36,641 nt of DNA from an uncultured Pelagibacteraceae bacterium (GTDB lineage Bacteria; Pseudomonadota; Alphaproteobacteria; Pelagibacterales; Pelagibacteraceae). Where the stretch lies: assembly GCA_902574685.1 (NCBI GenBank), contig CACGOO010000013.1, forward strand, positions 1 to 36,641, given 5' to 3'. A program made the position numbers and the translations under genes. Position 1 is the first letter of the stretch; each line of letters begins with the position of its first letter. The notes beneath the pieces are model-generated. The model searched no databases and was not told where the DNA came from. It saw only the letters and a list, made by a program, of their open reading frames with translations. This document shows, one piece after another, positions 15,634 through 24,233 of this stretch.

Positions 15634-16220
15634 TGAAGTTTAGAGATTTTTTAGATTATCAAATAAAAAAAGGGAATACAAGTTGGGAAAGTAGAAGTGA
15701 AATTATTCGTGCATCAGGAAGTACCCAAAGTGGTCATACAGTAAGAGTTTTAAAAGAGTACGAAAATAAATTTCAGTTTGGACCAGTCACTGAAATTAAA
15801 AACAAAGAAATAAAAAAATATTTTGATAAACAACCTAAAGATAGCTTTATAAGTGTCGAGGGTGCAGCTAATCAAATACAAAAAGAATTACCAAAAGGAA
15901 TAATAATTGGAGAAACAATTATTTATAACAGACTGAAAGATAAGTCTTTCAACACTAATAATTTAAAACCTCAAACACTAGATAACCAAGTATCCAAAAC
16001 AGCTCCATATGATGTCAAAATTTCTAATGAGTTTAGGGAGAAATTAAAAAAACTTAGAGAGCCTGGTGTTTATTTATATATAGAAGTTACACAAAGAGGT
16101 GGGAATACACTAAGACTTAAAACTGGTGGAGAATTTTTTAAGATATCAGACAATTCATACCCTCCAAATGATGATAGTCTAAAACTTATAAAAAAGACTA
16201 TAGAGGATAATAGAAGGTAA
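15633..16220 (+). CDS. Hypothetical protein, cassette gene 6
   Basis: 195 residues, last of the cassette. The N-terminal third (DFLDYQIKKGNTSWESRSEIIRASGS) and a middle segment SVEGAANQIQKELPKG then ETIIYNRLKDKSF look like small helix-turn-helix-like elements; the C-terminal third is strand-rich with EVTQRGGNTLRLKTGGEFF. No recognised domain. The ATG overlaps the preceding stop (TAATG). It is followed by 53 bases with no gene, then a convergent gene. Confidence 0.62.
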   Translation: MKFRDFLDYQIKKGNTSWESRSEIIRASGSTQSGHTVRVLKEYENKFQFGPVTEIKNKEIKKYFDKQPKDSFISVEGAANQIQKELPKGIIIGETIIYNRLKDKSFNTNNLKPQTLDNQVSKTAPYDVKISNEFREKLKKLREPGVYLYIEVTQRGGNTLRLKTGGEFFKISDNSYPPNDDSLKLIKKTIEDNRR

Positions 16221-16273
16221 AAGACTAAAAAATAATTTTGAACAGTAGTTAACAGATTTTTTCATATATAAAT

Positions 16274-17209
16274 TTACACTGCTTTTAAATAATACCCATG
16301 TAAATAACCATGTAGATCAATAGTAGTTTTAAAACTTTCTATTTCAGGAGCGTTCGGATCATAATTAGCAAGATCCAAGATCTCTTTCATTTCATTAGCT
16401 AACGGTTGTTTTGATAACCATTCATCCATTTTATTCTGATCTTCTTCAGAAGTTATTTTTCTTTTATAAATATCCTTTTGATCTGTATGAAATTTAGCAT
16501 AATAAGCTGCATACCAATCTACATCTTTTACTAAACTTTCAACTTTATAAACCTCAAACTTATCTGAAGATAATTGATCAAGATGAAAATCATAACAGTA
16601 TTCTTTAGTTTTAACATCAGCGTTAATAAAACCTAATTTTTCATCTTCATAAATTTTGAGTAACTGATCATATACTTTACTGGTTGGTTTTGAATAATCT
16701 ACTCTTAATTCTTTTTCGGTATAAAATTGAACCTGGTCCTTTGTTTCCATAAACAAGATTTTTTTTGAAGGAAAACTTAGAGTAAATAATGGTTTTTTCT
16801 CTAAAGATTTTTCAATTAGACCATTGATAATTTTAATATGTTCTTTTTCAAAAAAACACTTAGGTCTTTGAAACCAAGGAGTTGTTACAGCACCTCCATA
16901 ATCAATATAGTAACCATCTATTTCTAAATACTCTTTTCCTGGGGAATATGAATCAAAAACTGGAAACCAACCTAAACCACTTATATTTAGTGTGAAACAA
17001 TTAACTGTTTTTCCTAATATATTATCAACTTCATTAACAAAACCCTCAGGTTCACCTTCTCTTTCCCCATCAATATTATAAAAATATTCTGTATAAGCTT
17101 CTCCAGCTTTTATTTTATCTATCAGGAAATGAGCATCTCCAATTGCTAAAGATAGACCATAGATATGAACGTTAGTATGCCATTGAAGATTTTTGTTATG
17201 TTTTTTCAT
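16274..17209 (-). CDS. Hypothetical protein linked to the TRAP operon
   Basis: 311 residues, not recognised. No signal peptide or membrane segment, so cytoplasmic. It is rich in Tyr, Phe, Trp and acidic residues, with DYGGAVTTPWFQRPKCFFE around 108-126, a 'CYDFHLDQL' region near 205, and TIDLHGYLHGYYLKAV at the end. It begins 11 bases after dctM on the same strand, so it is probably co-transcribed with the transporter and may act on the imported compound or sense it. The cassette on the other side converges on it. Confidence 0.72.
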   Translation of the reverse strand: MKKHNKNLQWHTNVHIYGLSLAIGDAHFLIDKIKAGEAYTEYFYNIDGEREGEPEGFVNEVDNILGKTVNCFTLNISGLGWFPVFDSYSPGKEYLEIDGYYIDYGGAVTTPWFQRPKCFFEKEHIKIINGLIEKSLEKKPLFTLSFPSKKILFMETKDQVQFYTEKELRVDYSKPTSKVYDQLLKIYEDEKLGFINADVKTKEYCYDFHLDQLSSDKFEVYKVESLVKDVDWYAAYYAKFHTDQKDIYKRKITSEEDQNKMDEWLSKQPLANEMKEILDLANYDPNAPEIESFKTTIDLHGYLHGYYLKAV

Positions 17210-17220
17210 TTAATGTCATA

Positions 17221-18486
17221 TTATAATTTACCAGGTAACCAGGTTGAAAATATTGGAAAGAGTATCATTAGTATCCCATAAATTATTCCAACAATTGTAA
17301 ATAAAGGAACTTCTTTGAAAGCTTTGGCTGGATTTTCTTTGATCACACCTGCAGCTGTGTAAATACCAACGCATACGGGGGGTGTTATCATTCCTATTCC
17401 TGCAAAAGCAACAAACACTACATAAAGATGAAGTAAACTCTGATTGAATGATAATGTGATTGCTGCAAAAATTGGGACAGTTAAATAAAATACAGGTACA
17501 ATTTCAATAAACGTTCCAAGAATTAAACAAATAGCACCAAGCATAATCCAGAACAGATTTACGCTAACACCTTTGTCGGTGAAGAATGTAATAATTTTTT
17601 GAGGAGCCTGAGTGTATGTTAAAACAACACTTAAGAATGTTGCAGTTGCTATAATTGCAAAAATAACAGCTGTTATTATTGCAGTTTCCCTTAAACAGCT
17701 CATCAAAGATGAAAAAGTAAGTTCACGGTAAATTAAAAATCCAATTAGAACTGCATAAACTCCTGCAACTGCTGCAGATTCAGAAGGAGTTAGTATTCCA
17801 GCATATATTCCACCTAAAATTATCACTGGAGTTATCAATGCTGGTAGCGCAGCAATGAAAGAAGTTATTCTTTCCTTAAAAGATGCCTTTTCATCTGTTC
17901 TAATATGCCTGCATTTAAACAAAACTAGAAGGACCATCAAAACAAGCAGAACTAGGCCTGGAATAACTCCTGCAGCAAAGGTTTTTGATACAGGTACGTT
18001 AGTTAGAGCACTAAATAGTATTGCTGCATTGGATGGAGGTATCAATGCTTCTAATAGAGCTGCAGAGGCTGCTAGGACTACCACAAATGGGGTTGGATAA
18101 CCTTGTTCAATCATCTTTGGCATCATGATTGTTCCAACCGCAGTGATTGCTGCAAGTATGGATCCACAAAAAGCTGCAAAGAATCCCATTGCAATAACCA
18201 TTGCAACACCTAATCCTCCAGGCCAATGACCAACAAGTGTTGTTGTAAACTTAACTAGTCTTGATGCAGCGCCTCCTTTTAACATAGCCATTCCAGTAAA
18301 AATAAATAGTGGAACAGCGATAAGAACATGTTTTGTTAATGCACCAAATGAAACTTGAATTAGAACTGACCATGGTAAATTCAATCCTGCAATTGCAGCT
18401 AATGAACTTCCTAAACCAAATACTAAAAAAATAGGTACGGAAATAACTAATGTTGCAAGAGATAAAATAAAAGCCAATCCAAACAT
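17221..18486 (-). CDS. dctM: TRAP transporter large permease (DctM)
   Basis: 421 residues with about 12 membrane segments, the DctM family length. It is the channel-forming subunit of a sodium-driven tripartite transporter. Signatures include GFFAAFCGSILAAITAVGTIMMP, ALLEALIPPSNAAILFSA, LTPSESAAVAGVYAVLIG and GMITPPVCVGIYTAAGV. It starts one base after the dctQ stop. The substrate is set by DctP, not by this subunit. Confidence 0.94.
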   Translation of the reverse strand: MFGLAFILSLATLVISVPIFLVFGLGSSLAAIAGLNLPWSVLIQVSFGALTKHVLIAVPLFIFTGMAMLKGGAASRLVKFTTTLVGHWPGGLGVAMVIAMGFFAAFCGSILAAITAVGTIMMPKMIEQGYPTPFVVVLAASAALLEALIPPSNAAILFSALTNVPVSKTFAAGVIPGLVLLVLMVLLVLFKCRHIRTDEKASFKERITSFIAALPALITPVIILGGIYAGILTPSESAAVAGVYAVLIGFLIYRELTFSSLMSCLRETAIITAVIFAIIATATFLSVVLTYTQAPQKIITFFTDKGVSVNLFWIMLGAICLILGTFIEIVPVFYLTVPIFAAITLSFNQSLLHLYVVFVAFAGIGMITPPVCVGIYTAAGVIKENPAKAFKEVPLFTIVGIIYGILMILFPIFSTWLPGKL

Positions 18487-18981
18487 TTATTCTTTCCCTA
18501 AAAGTTTATTTAAATTATCTAAAATAAGCTCTAAAGAAGTTAATGCTAAAATTAAAAAACCAACTGGAAAAGCCAAAAACATCCACCAGATAGGAATGTT
18601 AATTTCTAATTCCATCATCTGTCCTAGATTGTAGTACATTCTAGTTGCATCAACTCCCGCCTTAAAGAAAACGCATGCAGAAATTAGAGCAATTAAATTT
18701 ACAATTGTTCCAATAATATTTTTTGATTTCTCAGATAAATAATGACTTAAAAAATCTACTTTAATATGTTGACCTTGTTTTAATAATGGGCCAAGTAATG
18801 GAAAAACTAGCCAACTCACCATTACAGGTGGCAATTCAATAAACCACGCAAATCCTGTACCTGTGATAAATCTAGTTGTGGCGCTTAAAGCTAAAGCTGC
18901 CACCATTAAAAAGACGATGAACATTGCGAGCGAAATTGCAGCTTTTGCTAGCAAATTGTTAATAGCTCGCAATGCCCTCAT
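18487..18981 (-). CDS. dctQ: TRAP transporter small permease (DctQ)
   Basis: 164 residues, four membrane segments (about 15-37, 48-68, 87-109, 132-155), typical of DctQ. FIELPPVMVSWLVFPLLGPLLKQGQHIKVDFLSHYL carries the family 'W.....g......H..vd.l' pattern. It bridges DctP and DctM in the inner membrane. It starts 28 bases after dctP and ends directly at the dctM ATG. Confidence 0.92.
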   Translation of the reverse strand: MRALRAINNLLAKAAISLAMFIVFLMVAALALSATTRFITGTGFAWFIELPPVMVSWLVFPLLGPLLKQGQHIKVDFLSHYLSEKSKNIIGTIVNLIALISACVFFKAGVDATRMYYNLGQMMELEINIPIWWMFLAFPVGFLILALTSLELILDNLNKLLGKE

Positions 18982-19009
18982 AATCTATTTAGAAAAAGTT
19001 TAACTTCTT

Positions 19010-20026
19010 CTAATTGCTCTTAGCATATGCTTGTGCTGCCTCTAAAGCGTCAGCATCAATCATTTTGGCCATTGCTGGCATTACTTCATCTTTCATAAGC
19101 TTATCAAATTTAGCTTTTTCAGCCCCTGAAAGTGTAGTAACAACTCCACCTCTTTCTTGGAATTTTTTAAGAGTACTTTCTCCAGTATCCATAATTAAGT
19201 CAGTTGATCGTTTTCCAACTTCTTTACCAACATCCATTATGATTTTTTGTAGGTCTGGAGACAAACTATTAAACCAAGTTGAGTTTGCCATGATATATGC
19301 ATCAGCATAATATTGATAAGGCTTTTGAGCGTATTTTAAAAATTCCCACCAGCTGTATGCTTCAATACTTCCTGGAGGACTATTTATTGTATCAATCATT
19401 CCAGTTTGTAATGACGTATAAACTTCACCAGTAGGCAATGATACTCTGTTTGCTCCTAAAGCATCCCACATTGGTTCTTCACTTTTTAAAAGTCTTCTAG
19501 CCTTAAGACCTTTCATAGCATCGATACCAGTTAACTCTTTAGCACTTGAAAAAGTCATTACAGGTCCAACTGGGTTATACATAACTAAAGTTGAATTAGT
19601 TTTTTTTGTTAATTCACCCCAAATTTCTTTTCCTTTAGGTGAATTTTGAAAAAAACCTCTTTGCTGTTCCCATGAATTAAATAATCCAGGAAATGAAGCA
19701 ACGTTAAAGTTTTTATTTATTGGTGGAAAACTTACTACACCAACAATTCCTCCAAGTTCAACTGCACCAGAAGTTACTGCTCCCATTACTTCTCTAATAC
19801 CAAACAATTGTTTAGATGGATAAACTTCTATTTTTAATTTTCCTTTTGCTCTTTTATTAACTTCATCAGCAAATATTTGCGCATGTTTTGCACTATGGTG
19901 CTTTGGACTCCAGTGAACTGACAAACGTCCTACTATTTCCGAAAAAGCAGCTGTAGAAGTAAGAACAAATGAAAAAATAAATGTTAAGCTTATAATAGCT
20001 TTATAAATTGATTTAAATTTATTCAT
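19010..20026 (-). CDS. dctP: TRAP transporter periplasmic solute-binding protein (DctP)
   Basis: 338 residues with a Sec signal peptide (about 1-30, ending SFVLTSTAAFSE). The binding protein captures an organic acid and delivers it to DctQM. HWSPKHHSAKHAQIFADEVNKR near the N-terminus and GLKARRLLKSEEPMWDALGAN, LPTGEVYTSLQTGMIDTINSP and WEFLKYAQKPYQYYADAYI in the second half are typical; the arginines in KARR fit the conserved Arg that holds the substrate carboxylate. A purine-rich GAGAGGGA ribosome site precedes the ATG. Substrate unknown. First gene of the operon, divergent from the pilin. Confidence 0.93.
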   Translation of the reverse strand: MNKFKSIYKAIISLTFIFSFVLTSTAAFSEIVGRLSVHWSPKHHSAKHAQIFADEVNKRAKGKLKIEVYPSKQLFGIREVMGAVTSGAVELGGIVGVVSFPPINKNFNVASFPGLFNSWEQQRGFFQNSPKGKEIWGELTKKTNSTLVMYNPVGPVMTFSSAKELTGIDAMKGLKARRLLKSEEPMWDALGANRVSLPTGEVYTSLQTGMIDTINSPPGSIEAYSWWEFLKYAQKPYQYYADAYIMANSTWFNSLSPDLQKIIMDVGKEVGKRSTDLIMDTGESTLKKFQERGGVVTTLSGAEKAKFDKLMKDEVMPAMAKMIDADALEAAQAYAKSN

Positions 20027-20117
20027 TTTCCCTCTCTTTTTTAAAAAGCAATCTTATTAGTTGCATATATTTTAACAATGCAAAATTTTAAATATTTTAA
20101 TAGAATACAATCTTAAA

Positions 20118-20663
20118 ATGAAGCATAATGGTTTCACATTAATCGAACTATTAGTTGTAGTAGCAATAATTGGTATATTGGCAGCAGTTGGAGTTGTTGC
20201 GTACAGCGGTTATACTAAAAGCGCAAAGCAAAATGTATTAAAAACTAATTTTGCAAATATAGAGAAAAAAATTAATTTAGCAGCACAAGGTTGTTTTAAT
20301 GGAATAGAAATTAAATTTGGTCCATATTTGGATGGTAGATCACCAAATACGCATACTTGCAATACCTCCGGCTTTTCAAGCAATATGTTAAATGCTGACT
20401 CAATTACATATAAATTGTACTTAGAAAATTACGGCATGAAAAACCCTATTAACGGCTCTCAACTTGGAATAAATTGGAGCAATGGAACTTGCCCACCGCA
20501 GAATGTTATTCAAGGTCAAATGGTTATGGGATATGCACATAAAAATAATACATGTGGAATGGCTGGCAATATGTCTTGTGTAAAAGTTAATTTAGGAGAT
20601 ACTGATGGAGATGGATCAGATGATTTTATGTCTAAAGAAATTAATTTTTGTAATTTTAGATAA
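20118..20663 (+). CDS. Type IV pilin-like protein
   Basis: 181 residues. KHNG then FTLIELLVVVAIIGILAAV is the class III signal: prepilin peptidase would cut between Gly5 and Phe6, leaving Glu10 as the conserved Glu5 of mature pilin. The rest is a globular domain with six cysteines (59, 81, 125, 146, 154, 178) and a DTDGDGSDD loop (161-169) that matches a calcium-binding motif. It is a lone gene here; assembly ATPase, platform and peptidase genes are elsewhere or absent. It could form a pilus or a pseudopilus used in uptake. A TACAAT at 20106-20111 may be its -10. Confidence 0.9.
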   Translation: MKHNGFTLIELLVVVAIIGILAAVGVVAYSGYTKSAKQNVLKTNFANIEKKINLAAQGCFNGIEIKFGPYLDGRSPNTHTCNTSGFSSNMLNADSITYKLYLENYGMKNPINGSQLGINWSNGTCPPQNVIQGQMVMGYAHKNNTCGMAGNMSCVKVNLGDTDGDGSDDFMSKEINFCNFR

Positions 20664-20672
20664 ATAAAGTTT

Positions 20673-21038
20673 ATGAAATATGATGATAATAATATATTCG
20701 CTAAAATATTAAGAGATGAAATTCCTTGTAACAAAATATACGAAGATGATTTTGTATTATCTTTTTATGATATTAATCCACAAAAAAAGATTCATGCTTT
20801 AGTAATACCCAAAGGAAAGTATATAGATTTGGATGATTTTAATACCAACGCCTCAAATGAAGAAATTATTGGTTTAATGAAAGGTATTACTACAGTTGCA
20901 AAAAAATTAGGCATTTCATCTACTGATGGGCAAGGTTATAGAGCTCTGGCTAATATAAGTGATTACGGTGGTCAAGAAGTCCCGCATCTACACTTCCATT
21001 TATTTGGTGGTGAAAAAGTTGGAAAAATGGTTTCGTGA
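20673..21038 (+). CDS. HIT family nucleotide-binding protein
   Basis: 121 residues, HINT-like. The histidine triad is His105, His107 and His109 in VPHLHFHLFGG, and FYDINPQKKIHALVIPK is the N-terminal signature. Members hydrolyse adenosine phosphoramidates or other AMP-linked compounds. Cytoplasmic. It begins ten bases after the pilin and its TGA overlaps the GTG of the next gene, so the three likely share a transcript; the pilin itself is probably not functionally related. Confidence 0.93.
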   Translation: MKYDDNNIFAKILRDEIPCNKIYEDDFVLSFYDINPQKKIHALVIPKGKYIDLDDFNTNASNEEIIGLMKGITTVAKKLGISSTDGQGYRALANISDYGGQEVPHLHFHLFGGEKVGKMVS

Positions 21039-21547
21039 TAACTAGGGTTGATAGAAAATATTTAGAGATAGACTCATTAGATAAAATTAATTTGTCAGAA
21101 AAACCAAAGAGTGGTTGTAAAGTTGAAAAAAAAAATCCACCAGATTTTCAAATCAATAAATTTTTTTACAAGCAGATAGGTAAAAGCTACCGTTGGATAG
21201 ATAGATTAATATGGAATGACACTAAATGGATGGATTATACTAACAATAAAAATTTAGAGACTTATATACTCACTGAAAATGATAATTTGATTGGCTTTTT
21301 TGAGCTTTTGTTTCATCCAGAGACAAGAAAATGTGAAGTAGCCTATTTCGGTATTCTTGATCAATTTATAGGAAAAAAATATGGTGGCTATCTTTTATCG
21401 GAGGCTTTGAAATTAGGATTTAGAAAAAATACTAAAAAAGTTTGGTTACATACTTGCTCATTAGACCACAAACATGCCTTGAAAAATTATTTGGGAAGAG
21501 GAATGAAAATTTTTAAATCAGAGACTATTAAATTAGATATTAGTTAA
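21035..21547 (+). CDS. GNAT family N-acetyltransferase
   Basis: 170 residues from a GTG that overlaps the HIT stop (GTGA). IGFFELLFHPETRKCEVAYFGIL and QFIGKKYGGYLLSEALKLGFRK are the acetyl-CoA-binding motif A, with VWLHTCSLDHKHALKNYLGRGM forming the C-terminal motif B, a strongly conserved set seen in an alphaproteobacterial GNAT subfamily. Substrate unknown. It converges with lolA, overlapping by eight bases. Confidence 0.9.
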   Translation: MITRVDRKYLEIDSLDKINLSEKPKSGCKVEKKNPPDFQINKFFYKQIGKSYRWIDRLIWNDTKWMDYTNNKNLETYILTENDNLIGFFELLFHPETRKCEVAYFGILDQFIGKKYGGYLLSEALKLGFRKNTKKVWLHTCSLDHKHALKNYLGRGMKIFKSETIKLDIS

Positions 21548-22094
21548 TATAATTTTGAATTTTAAATACTTTTTGATCAATCATAATATTTGTTTTCATA
21601 TCAGTTAAATTTGTCTCAACTCTGTTCAGATAAACATCTGTTGTTGTCCACCCCCTTATTTCATAACTTACTTTATCGAAAAAAATATTTAATAAATTGT
21701 TGTTGTGTTCAATTTTAAAATAGAACGTTTCATCATTCTTTTTAATTGTTTCCACCTGGTCTAGTTTATCTAATAGAAATTTTTTATCTAAAATTAAATC
21801 AAGAGGAGTGTCTTTAAGTTGGTATATTAAATAATTTTTAATTTTTTTACTATTTATCACGAGTGATCTTCCGTTAGAAACTAAAATTTTATTATATATG
21901 TCATCATACTTACATAAAATTTTTTTTGGATATGAAATTATACATTCTCCTTGCTCAGTCTTCTCTCCGATTTTTTGTATGAATTTAAAAGATATATTTT
22001 CTGTATTCTCTAATTTGTTTTTTATTAATTGCTTTGATGATGCTAAAATATTTAGTGGGTAAAAAAATATTAAAATAAAAATTATATATTTCAC
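21540..22094 (-). CDS. lolA: Outer-membrane lipoprotein carrier LolA
   Basis: 184 residues with a signal peptide (MKYIIFILIFFYPLNILA). ISFKFIQKIGEKTEQGECIISYP matches the 'F.Q.....G......G.l.i.rP' LolA core, and strand-rich repeats follow. LolA carries lipoproteins across the periplasm from LolCDE to the outer membrane. Downstream of ftsK with TAATG overlap; ftsK-lolA is a classic order. The sequence is diverged but context makes the call solid. Confidence 0.87.
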   Translation of the reverse strand: MKYIIFILIFFYPLNILASSKQLIKNKLENTENISFKFIQKIGEKTEQGECIISYPKKILCKYDDIYNKILVSNGRSLVINSKKIKNYLIYQLKDTPLDLILDKKFLLDKLDQVETIKKNDETFYFKIEHNNNLLNIFFDKVSYEIRGWTTTDVYLNRVETNLTDMKTNIMIDQKVFKIQNYIN

Positions 22095-24172
22095 TATTTT
22101 AAAACTTCTCTTTTTCCAACATGGTTAGCCTTACTAACCTCACCATTTGTTTCCATTTGATCAATAATTCTTGCAGCTCTGTTATATCCAATTTGCAATT
22201 TTCTTTGTAAAAATGAGGTAGATGCTTTTCTTTCTGATTTAATTATTTCTAATGCTTCATTGTACAATTCATCAGTATCAGAATTATCTTTATTTTTTTC
22301 ACCAATTTCCTTCTCGTCAGCAAAATTTAAAATCTCATCAACATAATCTGGCTCTGCTTGATTTCTCAGGAAGTTATTTACTTTATCTATCTCTATTTCA
22401 GAAACATAAGGTGCATGTATTCTTGTTATTCTGTTTGCAGATGACATATATAACATGTCGCCTTTACCCAAAAGTTGTTCAGCTCCTTGTTCACCTAAAA
22501 TTGTCCTACTGTCAATTTTGGAAGTTACTTGAAATGAAATACGAGTAGGAAAATTAGCTTTTATAGTTCCTGTTATTACATCTACACTTGGTCTTTGTGT
22601 TGCCATTATTATATGAATTCCGGCTGCTCTAGCCATTTGTGATAACTTTTGAATATAGTTTTCAATCTCTTTACCAGCTACCAGCATAAGATCTGACATT
22701 TCATCAACAATCACAACAATATATGGCATCTTAACTTTGTGCTTTTCATTATAACCATCAATGTTCCTTACCCCCACTTTTGTCATCAACCTGTATCTGC
22801 TTTCCATTTCTTTAACTACCCAACCCAAAACAGATGCTGCTTTTTTTGCTTCAGTAATAACCGGACACAATAAATGTGGAATCCCCTCATAAGTTGAAAG
22901 TTCTAACATTTTTGGATCGATCAAAATGAACTTACAAGCATCGGGGGTGTGTTTGTAAATTAGTGATAGGATAATTGTGTTAATACAAACTGATTTTCCC
23001 GAGCCAGTAGTTCCTGCAATTAATAAATGAGGCATCACACTTAAATCACTAGTTATAGGCTCTCCAGATATACTCTTACCAAGAGCAATTGGTAATTTTA
23101 TATCTCTTTTTTTAAAATTCTTATCTGAAATTATTTCTCTTAAAAAAACATTTTCTCTCGATACCTTGGGTAGTTCAATACCAACAGTATTACTTCCAGG
23201 TATTGTAGCTATCCTTGCAGACTCTGAACTTGTATTTCTAGCAATATCTTCAGCTAAATTAATAATTTTTGAAACTTTAACCCCTGCCGCAGGTTCAAAT
23301 TCGTTTAGAGAAACAACTGGTCCATGACTTATTTTTTTTATTTTCCCTTCTACACCAAAATCAAGAAGTATTTTTTCCAATCCTTCAGCATCAATTTTAA
23401 CATCTTCTTTATTGTTAGAGACTTTTTCTGGTTTTTTTAAAAAATCAATTAAAGGCAATTTAATTTTCACATCATTTAAAATTGACTTGTTGTTAGAAAA
23501 TAAATCTTCTTGAATACGTGGTTCTTCGGTTTTTTCTAAAATAGTATTTTTTTTAAATATATTTTCCCTATTAATAGAATTATCTTTTTTAGAAGAAAAT
23601 ATATTTTTTAATAGCGAGAAAAAATTGAAAACATATGAAACTTTGAAATTACTGCTTAAAAGAAAAAAAAATAAAATAAAAAATATTAATAAATAATAGC
23701 TTGCTGTTTTGTTAATTTTCAAAAAATCTATAATTATAGTTTCTGACACTAAATCACCAACAAATCCGTTGTTCCCATTTATTATTAACCAATAGGTTTC
23801 CTTATGAAAAATACTAAAGAAAAATGTTGCTATAATAATGTAAAGAATTATGAAAAAAATATTTTCTATAATAATAATAAATTTTTTGTTAATTGTTATT
23901 GTTACTCCAGTAAATAGAAGAGAAAAAGGAATTAAAAGTGAAATTAAACCGATTGATTGAAAAAATATATCAGCGACGAAGCTTCCCCTAAATCCAAGCA
24001 AATTTTTTATCTCCTGATTTTCTGGAAATATAAAATTTGGATCATCTGGAGAATAGCTAATTAAAGATATAAAAAGTAATATAGAGATAACTACAAGAAA
24101 AATACCAACTAATTCGGCTAATCTCCTTATAATAAAATCGCTTATTTTATTGATATAATTTTTAAATACCAT
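22094..24172 (-). CDS. ftsK: DNA translocase FtsK
   Basis: 692 residues. About four N-terminal membrane segments (near 20-41, 70-92, 98-122, 155-175), a short charged linker, then the motor: Walker A GTTGSGKS (387-394), Walker B VVIVDEM (Asp490, Glu491), MATQRPSVDVITGTIKANFPTRISF, and a C-terminal gamma winged-helix domain (about 628-692) ending KREVLK. It pumps chromosome ends across the septum and activates XerCD at dif. Shorter linker than in E. coli, as expected in a streamlined genome. Divergent from the UbiH-like gene over 61 bases. Confidence 0.95.
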   Translation of the reverse strand: MVFKNYINKISDFIIRRLAELVGIFLVVISILLFISLISYSPDDPNFIFPENQEIKNLLGFRGSFVADIFFQSIGLISLLIPFSLLFTGVTITINKKFIIIIENIFFIILYIIIATFFFSIFHKETYWLIINGNNGFVGDLVSETIIIDFLKINKTASYYLLIFFILFFFLLSSNFKVSYVFNFFSLLKNIFSSKKDNSINRENIFKKNTILEKTEEPRIQEDLFSNNKSILNDVKIKLPLIDFLKKPEKVSNNKEDVKIDAEGLEKILLDFGVEGKIKKISHGPVVSLNEFEPAAGVKVSKIINLAEDIARNTSSESARIATIPGSNTVGIELPKVSRENVFLREIISDKNFKKRDIKLPIALGKSISGEPITSDLSVMPHLLIAGTTGSGKSVCINTIILSLIYKHTPDACKFILIDPKMLELSTYEGIPHLLCPVITEAKKAASVLGWVVKEMESRYRLMTKVGVRNIDGYNEKHKVKMPYIVVIVDEMSDLMLVAGKEIENYIQKLSQMARAAGIHIIMATQRPSVDVITGTIKANFPTRISFQVTSKIDSRTILGEQGAEQLLGKGDMLYMSSANRITRIHAPYVSEIEIDKVNNFLRNQAEPDYVDEILNFADEKEIGEKNKDNSDTDELYNEALEIIKSERKASTSFLQRKLQIGYNRAARIIDQMETNGEVSKANHVGKREVLK

Positions 24173-24233
24173 GAATCAAAACTGCTTTTGTCACTTTGTA
24201 TCATTTAATTTTTGTTGTTAAAATTATTTTGTT

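Noticed and set aside
10623..16273. Integrated element bounded by att repeats
   Set aside because: I found no direct repeats at the island edges, no integrase, and no tRNA adjacent; the tRNA-Gly is 10 kb away.
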